From Alicyclobacillus kakegawensis NBRC 103104 (GTDB taxonomy: Bacteria > Bacillota > Bacilli > Alicyclobacillales > Alicyclobacillaceae): a stretch of 64,000 nt of DNA. Shown here in pieces: positions 55,405-63,979 of the stretch; position 1 is the first letter of the stretch; every line of letters begins with the position of its first letter. A program made the translations under genes and the position numbers. The notes under the pieces were generated by a model. It ran no database searches, had not been told where the DNA came from, and worked only from the letters and a program-made list of their open reading frames with translations. Where the stretch lies: contig NZ_BCRP01000010.1 of assembly GCF_001552655.1 (NCBI RefSeq), positions 57,813-121,812 on the forward strand, read 5' to 3'.

Positions 55405-56072
55405 AACACGCACCTGCCTATTTCTGCTAACCGCCGACGCGCGGCCATCGCCCGCACAGGCAACCATGCCGCAGCTGCCCAGGTCGAGGGACGAGCCCAA
55501 TGCGGCAGCGCGTGATTTGCGTCATCCAGCACAACCCGCAGGGCTGTAAACGGGATCCCGGCCTCCGTCGCGGCCACACACCAAGCGTAGCTCTCTTGAT
55601 CCACCCACTGCGCGCCTGTTGCCTCGTACAGCTCCCTCTTGCGCTCTGGCGTGGCGGCCACGCTCCGGACCGACACCATGTGCCCAAACATATTCAACCC
55701 CGAAATGGGACGCGCCCGCAGCGCCCGCTCCGCATCTTCGCTGAGCAGGAATTCCGGCACGACCACCTGCCCGAAACGCGTCTCCGGAGCCAGGCCGCCA
55801 CACACCCCGGCGCCGATAACCCAGCCAGGCTGGTGGCGTTCAATCGCTGTACGTGCACCGCTCAGCCCACGCTCCGGTCCCATCCCCGTATGGACGACCG
55901 CAATGTGACGCTTTGAGTGGGCCACCGCTTGTGAAAATGCTCGTTCCTCAAACCGCGTCGCCGCCAGTACCAAGACTCGGCTCGGCAGTGAATCCGCAGT
56001 CCCCGATTTGTCGCGAGGAAGATCGGCCACCCGTGACGGGTGGCCATTTCCTCCCAGGGGCAGCGAACTCAT
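55389..56072 (-). CDS. hpnG: Hopanoid-associated phosphorylase HpnG
   Basis: 227 residues, nucleoside-phosphorylase fold: VVHTGMGPER, VIGAGVCGGLAPE, and WVDQESYAW. Removes adenine from adenosylhopane to give ribosylhopane or its phosphate. ATG 56072 overlaps the hpnH stop as ATGA, so translation is likely coupled. Confidence 0.82.
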   Translation of the reverse strand: MSSLPLGGNGHPSRVADLPRDKSGTADSLPSRVLVLAATRFEERAFSQAVAHSKRHIAVVHTGMGPERGLSGARTAIERHQPGWVIGAGVCGGLAPETRFGQVVVPEFLLSEDAERALRARPISGLNMFGHMVSVRSVAATPERKRELYEATGAQWVDQESYAWCVAATEAGIPFTALRVVLDDANHALPHWARPSTWAAAAWLPVRAMAARRRLAEIGRCVLCEHL

Positions 56073-57079
56073 GACGCAAACATCCAACGAATGACGCGCC
56101 ACGTATCCCTCGGGGACATCGCCTTGACCGCCGACGCCTCATAGCCGCTGTGCATCATGCAGCTGGCGCAGCGAGGATTCTCCCCGTATCCAAATTCCTC
56201 CCAATTCGTTTGCTCCATCAGTTCATTGAACGTCTCATAGTGAGTGTCCGTCAACAAATAGCATGGACCCTTCCATCCCTTGGGATCGCGCGTCGGATTC
56301 CCCCAAGGTGTGCACTTCAACGTCTTGTTCCCAGTCAGAAAATCGAAGAAAATAGGCGTATTGTAGTAGCGGACCTTGGGCCCTGCGGCCTCCAGGATTT
56401 CCCGGACAGCTTGCTGTGCTTCCTTACGGTGGAAGAAAATCCCGCTATTGGCCGGGTTTACTTCTTCATACGTAAAGGCCGGCGACACAATGCAATTGTC
56501 TACGCCCAACTCTGTCAGTTCCCGCAGCAGATTGCCGATGGCCCGGGTATCGGCCCCCTTGTACAGGGTCGTGTTGGTTGCTACCCGGAAACCTCGCTCT
56601 TTCGCCGCCTTGATGCCTTTGATGACAATATCGAATACACCCTTGCGCTCCACCATTTTGTCGTGATGCTCACGCGGGCCGTCCAAGTGAAAGACGAAGG
56701 TGAAACGCGGATTGGGTTGAAGCTTGTCAAGCACGCGCCCGAGCAGAATGCCGTTGGTGCACAGCAGGGTGAGCTTACCTCGTTCTAAAACGCCATTGAC
56801 AATATCCACGATTTCAGGATGCACAAGGGGCTCCCCGCCTGCTATCGAAACAGCCGGCGCACCGCACTCATCGACTGCCGCCAGGCACTCCTCCTTGCTC
56901 AGCCGCATTTTCAGGATCTCTTCGCTTTGGCGAATCTTTCCGCAGCCGGTGCAGGTGAGATTGCACATCTCAGTAGGCTCTAACATCAACACCATCGGAA
57001 ACCGACGCTTGCCTTTCAGCGTTTGTCCCAGCACATACCTGGCCATATCGATGGTCAGGCCGAGGGGTTGCCTTGCCAT
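56069..57079 (-). CDS. hpnH: Adenosyl-hopene transferase HpnH (radical SAM)
   Basis: 336 residues. SAM cluster Cys39-x3-Cys43-x2-Cys46 in CNLTCTGC, SIAGGEPLVHPEI, and a C-terminal cluster of cysteines (NPRCASCMMHSGYEASA). Adds 5'-deoxyadenosine to diploptene, the first step of extended hopanoids. Starts about 70 bases after fni. Confidence 0.9.
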   Translation of the reverse strand: MARQPLGLTIDMARYVLGQTLKGKRRFPMVLMLEPTEMCNLTCTGCGKIRQSEEILKMRLSKEECLAAVDECGAPAVSIAGGEPLVHPEIVDIVNGVLERGKLTLLCTNGILLGRVLDKLQPNPRFTFVFHLDGPREHHDKMVERKGVFDIVIKGIKAAKERGFRVATNTTLYKGADTRAIGNLLRELTELGVDNCIVSPAFTYEEVNPANSGIFFHRKEAQQAVREILEAAGPKVRYYNTPIFFDFLTGNKTLKCTPWGNPTRDPKGWKGPCYLLTDTHYETFNELMEQTNWEEFGYGENPRCASCMMHSGYEASAVKAMSPRDTWRVIRWMFAS

Positions 57080-57151
57080 CGTTCGATTCGCCTCACTTCT
57101 GAGTGGTTTCTGCTTCGGACAAGTCGGCCATACTCCAACCTTAAAACGCCG

Positions 57152-58273
57152 TTATGATACTTCAATAAGTCCTCGTCGGGCCAAGCCGACGGCAAAATCC
57201 GCGAATCCGCGGGCCTCCAACCACTCCCGCAGACGTCCGGTCACGACCACGGGCCGAGTCCGCATGTCCTGCCACGTACGAGACCCTGTCAGTATCAACA
57301 GGGTCCGCAGGCTCCAATGCAGTTCTTCGACGTAATGGTCAACAGCATCCAGAGCGGCACGTTCGTCAGCTCCGGACACGCGACGTAAAAACTCACCCGC
57401 GATCCCGACCGCAGAAGCACCAACGGCCATCGATTTCACGATGTCGTGAGCGGTGCGGATACCGCCGGAGGCCACCACATCGACTTTGTCTCCGACCGTC
57501 CCCACGACCTCGCAGAGACTAGCAGCCGTAGTCAGTCCCCATTGATGCCACGAGGCTGCCAACTGCCACCCACGCCGATGAGCCTCAACAGCCATGAAAT
57601 TCGTTCCGCCCACGCCTCCGACATCAATCCCATCCACTCCGAGTTGGACAAATCTCCGCGCCTGTTCGGCGGCGATTCCTTGCCCCACCTCCTTTGCAAT
57701 GACCGGCACATCAATCTCCGCCACGACCTGTGCCAAAGCGTCCGGAGCTCCGTGAAAATCCCGGTCCCCCTCAGCCATGAACAACTCCTGCGCCACGTTC
57801 CAGTGCACCTGCAAGAGATTGGCGCCCACCAAATCCACCGCCCTCTTCGCGTCCTCGGCGGTGCACCCCATCCCCACATTGGCGATGACCACTCCGTCCG
57901 GATTGACCTCGCGGATCACCTCATAGGTGTAAGCCATGTCCGGATCGCGCAAAGCGCTGGTTTCCGACCCGACAGCCATCGCCAAATGATGTTTCTTCGC
58001 TACCATGGCCAGACGCCGATTCACTTCGTACGATTCAGGTGCTCCTCCGGTCATGGCGTTGATGACAATCGGCGAAGCCAACGCCACGCCACACAGTTGC
58101 GTATGAAGACTGACTTCGTCCCATGCCAATTCTGGCATGCAATCAGGAATCAAATGCAGATCTTCCAACCAGGTCGTCGAATAGGCGTTGTCCCCAATTT
58201 CCCTCACAGCCGCCAGGTGTTCGGCCTTTCGCCGTCGACGATCCGCCTGAAGCTCCGGAGCGTTCCCCCCCAC
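57152..58273 (-). CDS. fni: Type 2 isopentenyl-diphosphate delta-isomerase
   Basis: 373 residues, FMN TIM-barrel: RRRKAEHL at the N-terminus, INAMTGGAPESYEVNR, VGSETSALRDP, VIAKEVGQG, DVGGVGGTNF and VASGGIRTAHDIVK. Interconverts IPP and DMAPP using FMN and NADPH, supplying precursors for squalene. GTG 58273 fits the usual N-terminus. The ribosome site AAGGAG is 12 bases away; the frame is open to 58378. Head gene of the hopanoid cluster. Confidence 0.87.
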   Translation of the reverse strand: MGGNAPELQADRRRRKAEHLAAVREIGDNAYSTTWLEDLHLIPDCMPELAWDEVSLHTQLCGVALASPIVINAMTGGAPESYEVNRRLAMVAKKHHLAMAVGSETSALRDPDMAYTYEVIREVNPDGVVIANVGMGCTAEDAKRAVDLVGANLLQVHWNVAQELFMAEGDRDFHGAPDALAQVVAEIDVPVIAKEVGQGIAAEQARRFVQLGVDGIDVGGVGGTNFMAVEAHRRGWQLAASWHQWGLTTAASLCEVVGTVGDKVDVVASGGIRTAHDIVKSMAVGASAVGIAGEFLRRVSGADERAALDAVDHYVEELHWSLRTLLILTGSRTWQDMRTRPVVVTGRLREWLEARGFADFAVGLARRGLIEVS

Positions 58274-58818
58274 GTCATCTACACGCTCCTTCCCTGATGT
58301 GATAACACCCGTGAAGGTCCCCTCCGCCAAAGCGGCGTATCTATCTATCGCGGGGTTCAAGACTGTCGCTCGGCCCAACTACGAATGATGGGCGAAACTA
58401 TGTACAGGGAAGAGTGGCGGTGGGATAAACATGCCAGAAATTCTGCTGGCCTCCAGCAGGCTCGAACAGCGATGCGGATTCGACAGCGGTTCGAAAAAGG
58501 TGCACAGCGTAGGTCATCATCTCGTTTCTCCGTAGATTCAGCGGACTCCTCAAGTCATCCAACAGGCACTACCGCGAAAAGACGAGAGATCCCAATCTGA
58601 TGAAGCCTGCATCGCGCGACATTAAGGATAAGCACAGACGCGCAAGCGTCCTTGAGAACAGAATTATAGCATAACAAGGTGGAAAAGTCCCAAGTCGCCA
58701 TCCGTATTTTGGCATCGTACTTGGCTCTTGCAGCCCTGGCGCACAGCGTGTGCCCAGTTCCCAGGGTGTCGAATACATATGAACATATCGCGTGTCGCAC
58801 AGGAGGCGAACATGTCCT
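58274..58818. other. Intergenic region between fni and the bicupin gene
   Basis: No gene supported. Contains a small perfect hairpin (58443-58459, 7 bp stem, 3-base loop) with no T tract, and the possible fni promoter. The open frame 58385-58600 lacks a ribosome site and homology signals. Confidence 0.5.
58663..58668 (-). promoter_or_regulatory. Possible extended -10 promoter of fni-hpn
   Basis: On the minus strand TGCTATAAT gives a perfect TATAAT with extended -10 TG. A start near 58656 would leave a leader of almost 400 bases before fni. No clear -35. Confidence 0.35.
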
Positions 58819-59976
58819 ATGGCTACTGCTCCAAGACGCACGTTTCCAGTCAAGAAGACCAAGTCCAGAGAGAAGCGAAATTCAGCGTCATCGAATCCTT
58901 ACTATGAATATAGTTTGCTATTCCGCAAGGATGCCGATAATGTAATTTACCAGGTAACATCAGACCAACTGCCCATCCTGAACCGGATCGGATTGGACGA
59001 CCTGTTCATGACAAAGCGACACATCCGGGAACCCCATTGGCATCCCAACGCCGCGGAATTGGATTATGTAGTCGCAGGAGAAGTCGACATTTCCATGGTC
59101 GATCCCATTCGGCATCGACTACTCGCCTATCATGTGACGCCGGGGGAAGTTGTGTTCATACCGATAAATTGGTGGCACTGGATCACCGCGTTGTCCGACG
59201 AAGTCCATGTTGTGCAGGTGTTCAGCCATGCCAAGCGGCAAATTATTGAAGGTTCGGACGTCTTGCGCAAGACCCCCGCGAAGATTTTCCAATCCGCCTA
59301 TGACGTGAACGCAAAACAGTTTACCAGTTTGTTGTCTCCCATCACGGAAACGGTCGTCATCGGACCACCGGATTCCGTGGCGTTGATCAATACGTCGGAT
59401 GGCAGCACGAGTGAGAATATACCCAGAGCCACCCATCGCACCTATCCGGGGTCTCCAAACCTCTTTTTTGACCTGCAGCGAAATCTGACCGCCCGCCGGG
59501 ACCACAGCTATCTTTACGAGGTGACCGGTGCGCAAATCCCCATGATGCAGGTTTTATCCCTGGGAGACCTCTATCTGACTAGAGGACACGTGCGAGAACC
59601 TCATTGGCACCCCAACGCAGACGAGTTGGACTACATCGTTTCGGGTGAGGTGACGGTATCCATCCTCGATCCGCAGACACTACGGGTGACGAACAACCGC
59701 CTGAAGCCTGGGCAAGTCACTTTCATACCGAAGGGATGGTTTCACTGGATTGTGCCCGATACGGAAGATGCGCATCTGCTTGTCTGCTTCAACGACGGAA
59801 AGATTGAGTCCGTGGAGGGTTCCGATGTGCTGAGATTGACCCCGCCCGAGGTCTTCCAACAGGCTTATGACATCCACGCCCGTCAATTCGCCAAAGAGAC
59901 AGCCCCGATTGCCGAGCCGTTGACAATTGGCCCGCCGAGCAAACCGGCAAGATACAAAATAGATATTCATCCGTGA
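58819..59976 (+). CDS. Bicupin protein
   Basis: About 385 residues with two tandem cupin domains. Each has an intact metal motif: REPHWHPNAAELDYVVAGEV and REPHWHPNADELDYIVSGEV (HxHx4E), followed by PGEVVFIPINWWHW and PGQVTFIPKGWFHW (second His). The domains also share a following SDVLRxTPxxxFQxAYDxxAxQF helix. Resembles oxalate decarboxylase-type Mn bicupins, but the substrate is not determined. AGGAGG is 12 bases before ATG 58819; another ATG (58812) with better spacing is in a different frame that stops after 31 codons. Confidence 0.8.
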   Translation: MATAPRRTFPVKKTKSREKRNSASSNPYYEYSLLFRKDADNVIYQVTSDQLPILNRIGLDDLFMTKRHIREPHWHPNAAELDYVVAGEVDISMVDPIRHRLLAYHVTPGEVVFIPINWWHWITALSDEVHVVQVFSHAKRQIIEGSDVLRKTPAKIFQSAYDVNAKQFTSLLSPITETVVIGPPDSVALINTSDGSTSENIPRATHRTYPGSPNLFFDLQRNLTARRDHSYLYEVTGAQIPMMQVLSLGDLYLTRGHVREPHWHPNADELDYIVSGEVTVSILDPQTLRVTNNRLKPGQVTFIPKGWFHWIVPDTEDAHLLVCFNDGKIESVEGSDVLRLTPPEVFQQAYDIHARQFAKETAPIAEPLTIGPPSKPARYKIDIHP

Positions 59977-60475
59977 CCTCGCACCCGGGCAGCCGGCAAC
60001 CCCAAGGGACTGTCAATCACCCATCCACCGACAAGGTCGCCGAGGGCGTAATCCACGTTAGACTCGGAGATGTTCACTGTCGACGCCGGTTCCTGCTGGG
60101 ATGCGGATGACCACAGCACCCCTACCGTAAGCCTTCCACAGGAGGGGAAAGTCAAGAGGATGTTCGATGGATAATGAAGACACCCGCCGCATGGGACGGG
60201 TGAAAACTTCATTGGACTCTCATCTCTGCAGCTGTCTAGCCTTATTATCTCTCAGATTACCAACCGCAGCTGCAGGAGAACGGAGAGAAGAACGGGATGA
60301 CAGAGCAACCGCATGAGGAAGCGGTCGGGAGAACCCCTCTCGCTCGACAGCGGTACTCGTTCCATCAGCCTGGTTTCCCTCAGCTTCCCCGGGATCCTGC
60401 TGCGATGCTCGCCTCCCCATTAGGGAGCACGGCAAGGCAGATTCCGTTTGGACGTGTCACCTCACCCTGATGGGA
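59977..60475. other. Intergenic region, no secure gene
   Basis: About 500 bases. A possible 57-codon frame (60297-60470, plus) with Pro/Arg/Gln-rich translation and a minus frame (59967-60212) were judged weak. A short repeat CACCCG...CGGGTG (60181-60202) could form a hairpin but lacks a T tract. Confidence 0.4.
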
Positions 60476-60580
60476 TCAGTACCCGGCGCCAAACGGAACA
60501 AGCAGAATGAACAGTACAAAGATGATCAAAAACACGACTGCCCACCGCGTGAAAGGCCCGAAGCATCCACCATCGTACAT
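60476..60580 (-). CDS. YjcZ family sporulation mini-protein (copy A)
   Basis: 34 residues: short Gly/Cys/Phe N-terminus, then FTRWAVVFLIIFVLFILL and a short Gly/Tyr end, the YjcZ/YhgE-type sporulation peptide pattern with one membrane helix. ATG 60580 follows GGGGGGAGGTGAG. Nearly identical core to the gene at 60905-61027. Confidence 0.75.
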   Translation of the reverse strand: MYDGGCFGPFTRWAVVFLIIFVLFILLVPFGAGY

Positions 60581-60605
60581 CCTGACTCACCTCCCCCCTG
60601 CGATG

Positions 60606-60614
60606 CAGCGTATG
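60606..60614 (-). promoter_or_regulatory. Possible mother-cell -10 element before mini-gene A
   Basis: CATACGCTG on the minus strand, 34 bases from its first base to the ATG, fits the sigma-E/K -10 (CATAnnnTA) except the last base. The paralogue has CATATTCTG at a similar distance. The rest of 60581-60904 has no gene. Confidence 0.35.
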
Positions 60615-60800
60615 GAACCACATCGAGTCGTGAGACGGCTCGTATCTCGTGATGAAAGACGTATCCAGAGTGAGACAAAGAGGGCATCATGTATTCGAAC
60701 GCGCCCTAATCAAAGGCATTTGTAAACTATTCCTTTCCGCCCTTGTCCGCGGGAGGTATTAGGCCATAGGGCACAACCTTCCGGTGCCAATAAATATATA

Positions 60801-60832
60801 AAGATAAAGAGCACCGGTCGAAACCAGTGCTC
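60801..60832 (-). terminator. Rho-independent terminator after mini-gene B
   Basis: 10 bp stem (60809-60818 with 60823-60832, one G-T pair) closed by a TTCG loop on the minus strand, followed by TTTATCTTTAT. It lies 72 bases after the stop of the YjcZ-type gene B. Confidence 0.75.
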
Positions 60833-60904
60833 TCACAAGATTGCAGAAGTGATACAGGAGTGACGAGACGATTGAAGGAGAGATGCCGTGATCCCTTACT
60901 TTGC

Positions 60905-61027
60905 CTAGTAGACAGGAGTTGTTGTACAGGTCGTCTGATATCCGACGGGAATCAACAGGATGAACAGCACAAAGATAATCAGAAACACCACGGCCCAACG
61001 CGTGAAACCGCCGAATACGCCATCCAC
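60905..61027 (-). CDS. YjcZ family sporulation mini-protein (copy B)
   Basis: 40 residues from GTG 61027 with GGGGGG upstream. Core GGFTRWAVVFLIIFVLFILL matches copy A almost exactly, followed by a different tail with PVGYQTTCTTTPVY. One membrane helix. Small proteins of this group are made during sporulation in Bacillus. Confidence 0.75.
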   Translation of the reverse strand: MDGVFGGFTRWAVVFLIIFVLFILLIPVGYQTTCTTTPVY

Positions 61028-61049
61028 ATGAATCCCCCCTTTCCAGGGG

Positions 61050-61058
61050 CAGAATATG
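61050..61058 (-). promoter_or_regulatory. Possible mother-cell -10 element before mini-gene B
   Basis: CATATTCTG on the minus strand, 31 bases before the GTG, parallel to the element before copy A. Confidence 0.3.
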
Positions 61059-61301
61059 ACATCGCTGGACCATTGGAGTGGACAAATAGACTAGACATTC
61101 ATCGAAATTCTATCCAACACGGGCTGCAATTTGAACTTATTCGGACCTCGCAGACATATGGCCGTCAGGAATGCTTCAGGCCCACTGTGCCTGTTTCTGA
61201 ACAACTTCCTGGATCCTCCATCGTCTCATAGGTTACCGACCACCTACAGAATTCCTTCCATAACCTTTCTTCCAATCATCCTGCTCCATCACCTAAGCCT
61301 C

Positions 61302-61931
61302 TTAACCCCACTGTGAATCGTCGTAATACATGTAGAGCGTTCTCGACTTGACATCTAAGAAATAAGCCTTTCGTGTCGTGTACCAAGCGTGGCCTTTGTA
61401 TCTTTTTTTCATTAACGAATAATAGTATCCAGAGCGTTTCATCCTTGGCAATGGTTTGTTTCTCCCGGACATCGGATCTTCGAGTCCAGGCGAGAGATTT
61501 ATCAAGGAATACGGCGTAACCATTCCAGATTTCCATCCCTTCTCCTTAACAGATTCGATGAAAGTATCCACTTGAGGATGACTGAATCGTACGACTACGT
61601 AGTCCTGTTCTTCATCTATGGCAACCAAATGATCGCTTTCAAGTACGTCGACCGACATTGGAATATAAATGTGAACCCGGGATGCGACAGTGTACGCAGC
61701 ACCACCAAATGTCTTGACACAGACTAATATGCCCAACCCCAACAAACTAATAATTCCAGTAGTGATCAACCAGAACTTTAATAGTTTTCTACTTCGCAAA
61801 ACCCGCCATGTATAAATTGAGACAACAAACCAGATGATCATCGGCAGGCATATTACGATGAGAAATATCGAAAAAATGTACCCTAATTGATTCGCTAAAT
61901 TACCTAGACATAACTGAGTATATAGATTCAA
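61302..61931 (-). CDS. Hypothetical membrane protein
   Basis: About 209 residues, two membrane helices (about 18-41 and 52-75), then a soluble part with a segment VRFSHPQVDTFIESVKEKGW and a Tyr-rich C-terminal part (GYYYSLMKKRYKGHAWYTT). TTG 61931 is set by GGTGAGGAG. The gene is clearly AT-richer than the upstream region. No family recognised. Confidence 0.65.
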   Translation of the reverse strand: MNLYTQLCLGNLANQLGYIFSIFLIVICLPMIIWFVVSIYTWRVLRSRKLLKFWLITTGIISLLGLGILVCVKTFGGAAYTVASRVHIYIPMSVDVLESDHLVAIDEEQDYVVVRFSHPQVDTFIESVKEKGWKSGMVTPYSLINLSPGLEDPMSGRNKPLPRMKRSGYYYSLMKKRYKGHAWYTTRKAYFLDVKSRTLYMYYDDSQWG

Positions 61932-62287
61932 TGGCGTCTCCTCACCTATCCTGAATTCCGAATTCAAATCCAAAGCGATTGGTCTAACACTTCGATAATC
62001 AACTCGTACTTAATGAATTGACAGCTTCTTTCTTATATACGGATAATTTTACGCTAAATGCAACCCATCGCGACTCACTCGGTAAATGCGGCATCAGGAT
62101 AGAGTAGAGCCCTTGCAGACCTGCGCGTATAGCCAATCATCGCCTAAACAGCATCGTCATGGACATCTTCGGCTAACGCCCCCAATCTACATCCCTTCTT
62201 GCGAGCCGGTGCTGTAGTCAGCCCGTTCTCCAGGACATCATTCGACATACAATGTTGCATCAACTCCGCATGGCACGAGGTGAGAGC
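61932..62287. other. AT-rich intergenic region
   Basis: About 350 bases between divergent genes. Probably holds promoters of both units; no motif is strong enough to place. The minus frame 62144-62326 has no ribosome site and overlaps the next gene. Confidence 0.4.
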
Positions 62288-62389
62288 ATGACCGAAACCC
62301 AATTTAAAAAGTCCGACATCTTCCATGACTGGGTTCTAATAATCACTGGACTAGCCTTATTTTTCTTTTTCTTCTTTATGCCTTCATAA
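62288..62389 (+). CDS. 33-residue membrane protein, first gene of an unknown operon
   Basis: ATG 62288 with GAGGTG 5 bases upstream. Hydrophilic first 13 residues then a helix rich in Phe (VLIITGLALFFFFFFM). Followed 16 bases later by the next gene. Unknown function. Confidence 0.55.
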   Translation: MTETQFKKSDIFHDWVLIITGLALFFFFFFMPS

Positions 62390-62405
62390 AGGGGTGCTTA
62401 TTTCC

Positions 62406-62594
62406 GTGAATCAGCATAATCCAATCCAAAAGGATGTGAAGCGGACAACCAACAGAGTGCGGGATGCGTTTGGATATGTCTCGGTAGCCGGATTTGCCAT
62501 CATCTCGGTGTATGCCATCGCCAAGCTGACGCCAGTTTGGCTATGGTCTCTCGATAAGGAACAAAGAAGACGTTCAGGAACAGTGGATCCGTAA
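62406..62594 (+). CDS. 62-residue membrane protein, second gene of an unknown operon
   Basis: GTG 62406 with AAAGGGGTG upstream. A charged N-terminus, one membrane helix (YVSVAGFAIISVYAIAKL) and a basic C-terminus (DKEQRRRSG). The stop overlaps the start of the third gene (TAATG), so translation is coupled. Confidence 0.6.
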   Translation: MNQHNPIQKDVKRTTNRVRDAFGYVSVAGFAIISVYAIAKLTPVWLWSLDKEQRRRSGTVDP

Positions 62595-63373
62595 TGACGC
62601 CTTCCGTCAATCTGCCGAAGCGGCAACTGCTCCGTCTTCCGCAGCGCCAACTGGGACAAATCCTTGCTCTGCTCATCGTCTTGGGATATGTAGATATCAA
62701 CGTTGTGACCTTTCGAAATGGACAATTCTATTTTGTTCTTCGTGGCCCCATATTTTCACGATTGACGTCTGGTATCCCCCGCTACCTCCGAGCACCAGGA
62801 AACTCTCCGGAAGGTAGCCCGACGGCACAAGCCTACGTGAAAATCGAGGCCCTATTGGCGTACCTCTTGTTTATCGGCGAGGCATATATATACAACCCCA
62901 TCGTGGTTGGCGCTGGCATTGTCTTTACCGTACAATCACGATGGTTCCGCCTCAAAGCGCTGCAGAAAGTGTTACAAGAAGGAAAAAACCACGATTTGGA
63001 TCGCGCGATTTTAGCTCTGCTGAACCTCGGCGTGGGTTGGGGATTAATCCAAAATACCTTTGGCATCACTGGTACTGCATACCGCCCATTTGGGTATGCG
63101 CTAGGTTTTTCTGTGACATCGGAAGCCTTGGCTCCGAAGACGAAAGTGTCAGAACCAACGTTCGGGATTACCGCCATTCCCAATGGCGGCCCCTTGTATC
63201 GGGCATTGAACCGATTGGTAGGCGTCTTGCTGATAGTTCAACAACTTTACGTTTACAGCGTTTCCATAGGCAAAGGCGGTCGGATTGTCTTAGGCATCAC
63301 AGGAGAAGTACTTACGCTCAAGGTACTTCCAAAGATGATGAAGCAGAGGTTAAAAAGCCATTCAAGCAGTTAA
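62594..63373 (+). CDS. 259-residue hypothetical membrane-associated protein
   Basis: Several hydrophobic stretches (about 19-35, 85-115, 138-160 and 208-240) and Gly-rich loops; no motif I recognise. Starts with coupled ATG 62594. Third gene of the unknown operon. Base composition is lower in GC than the core of the window. Confidence 0.6.
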   Translation: MTPSVNLPKRQLLRLPQRQLGQILALLIVLGYVDINVVTFRNGQFYFVLRGPIFSRLTSGIPRYLRAPGNSPEGSPTAQAYVKIEALLAYLLFIGEAYIYNPIVVGAGIVFTVQSRWFRLKALQKVLQEGKNHDLDRAILALLNLGVGWGLIQNTFGITGTAYRPFGYALGFSVTSEALAPKTKVSEPTFGITAIPNGGPLYRALNRLVGVLLIVQQLYVYSVSIGKGGRIVLGITGEVLTLKVLPKMMKQRLKSHSSS

Positions 63374-63730
63374 AGTCTCAGGTGATGGATATCCTAGAAC
63401 TCATTAACGGCTTAACGGCATCCATGCCAAAGGTCATACCCAGCTGGTCCGATATGTGCACATGAAATCGCCCCCTTTTCCGCCTGACAGCGCAAAATTG
63501 ATATATAATTCTTAAAATAATGAAGGAAAACACGCTATTTGCAACGAATCTTATGTTTGAAGGGACAGGATGCCGAGAGTTTATTCTTCGTCGCGCATGA
63601 AACGGGCAACGAGAACCTGCCCACCTGTGCCACAGCGAATGTGCACACAAACTGGGGCGATGCCATTCAACTAAAGTGAGTTAGTATCTCATTAGATAAT
63701 TTCCCCCAATAGTTCGTGAGAGGCCCGAAT
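63374..63730. other. Intergenic region without supported gene
   Basis: About 350 bases. A 26-codon frame (63384-63465, plus) has no convincing ribosome site. A possible promoter (AT-rich, 63500-63535) could serve the SH3-like gene but no clear -35/-10 pair is called. Confidence 0.4.
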
Positions 63731-63979
63731 ATGAGCGAACTGCATGCTCAACCCAAATACAAAGTAGTTAAAGACCATATCCGCACCTACGATGATCCGA
63801 TTTCCGTTCATGTCGGAGAGAAAATAAGAGTTGGACAGCGAGACACTGAATGGAGAGCCTGGTTTTGGTGTACCAACAGTCAACAAGAGTCAGGATGGGT
63901 TCCAGAACAAGTGTTAGACATACATGGCGATGGAACTGCCACCGTCAAGAAAGATTACCATAGCATTGAATTGAATTGA
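63731..63979 (+). CDS. SH3-like domain protein
   Basis: 82 residues. YDDPISVHVGEKIRVGQRD, WRAWFWCTN and SGWVPEQVLD give the pattern of small bacterial variant-SH3 proteins. GAGAGG precedes ATG 63731. Cytoplasmic, function unknown. Ends 18 bases before the window edge region. Confidence 0.7.
   Translation: MSELHAQPKYKVVKDHIRTYDDPISVHVGEKIRVGQRDTEWRAWFWCTNSQQESGWVPEQVLDIHGDGTATVKKDYHSIELN

Noticed and set aside
58443..58459. Perfect 7 bp hairpin in the fni-bicupin gap
   Set aside because: No T tract and no conserved riboswitch-like context; too small to call.
58812..58907. 31-codon frame with ATG well spaced after AGGAGG
   Set aside because: Too short and without features; kept only as a possible leader ORF or sign of a start-site problem for the bicupin.
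59967..60212. Minus-strand frame after the bicupin with a germination-protein-like look
   Set aside because: A short NISESNVDYALGDLV segment suggested a GerP-like protein, but there is no good start and the similarity is not convincing.
60297..60470. 57-codon plus-strand frame convergent with mini-gene A
   Set aside because: Ribosome site is weak (GGAGAG too far from ATG) and the Pro/Arg-rich translation has no recognised pattern.
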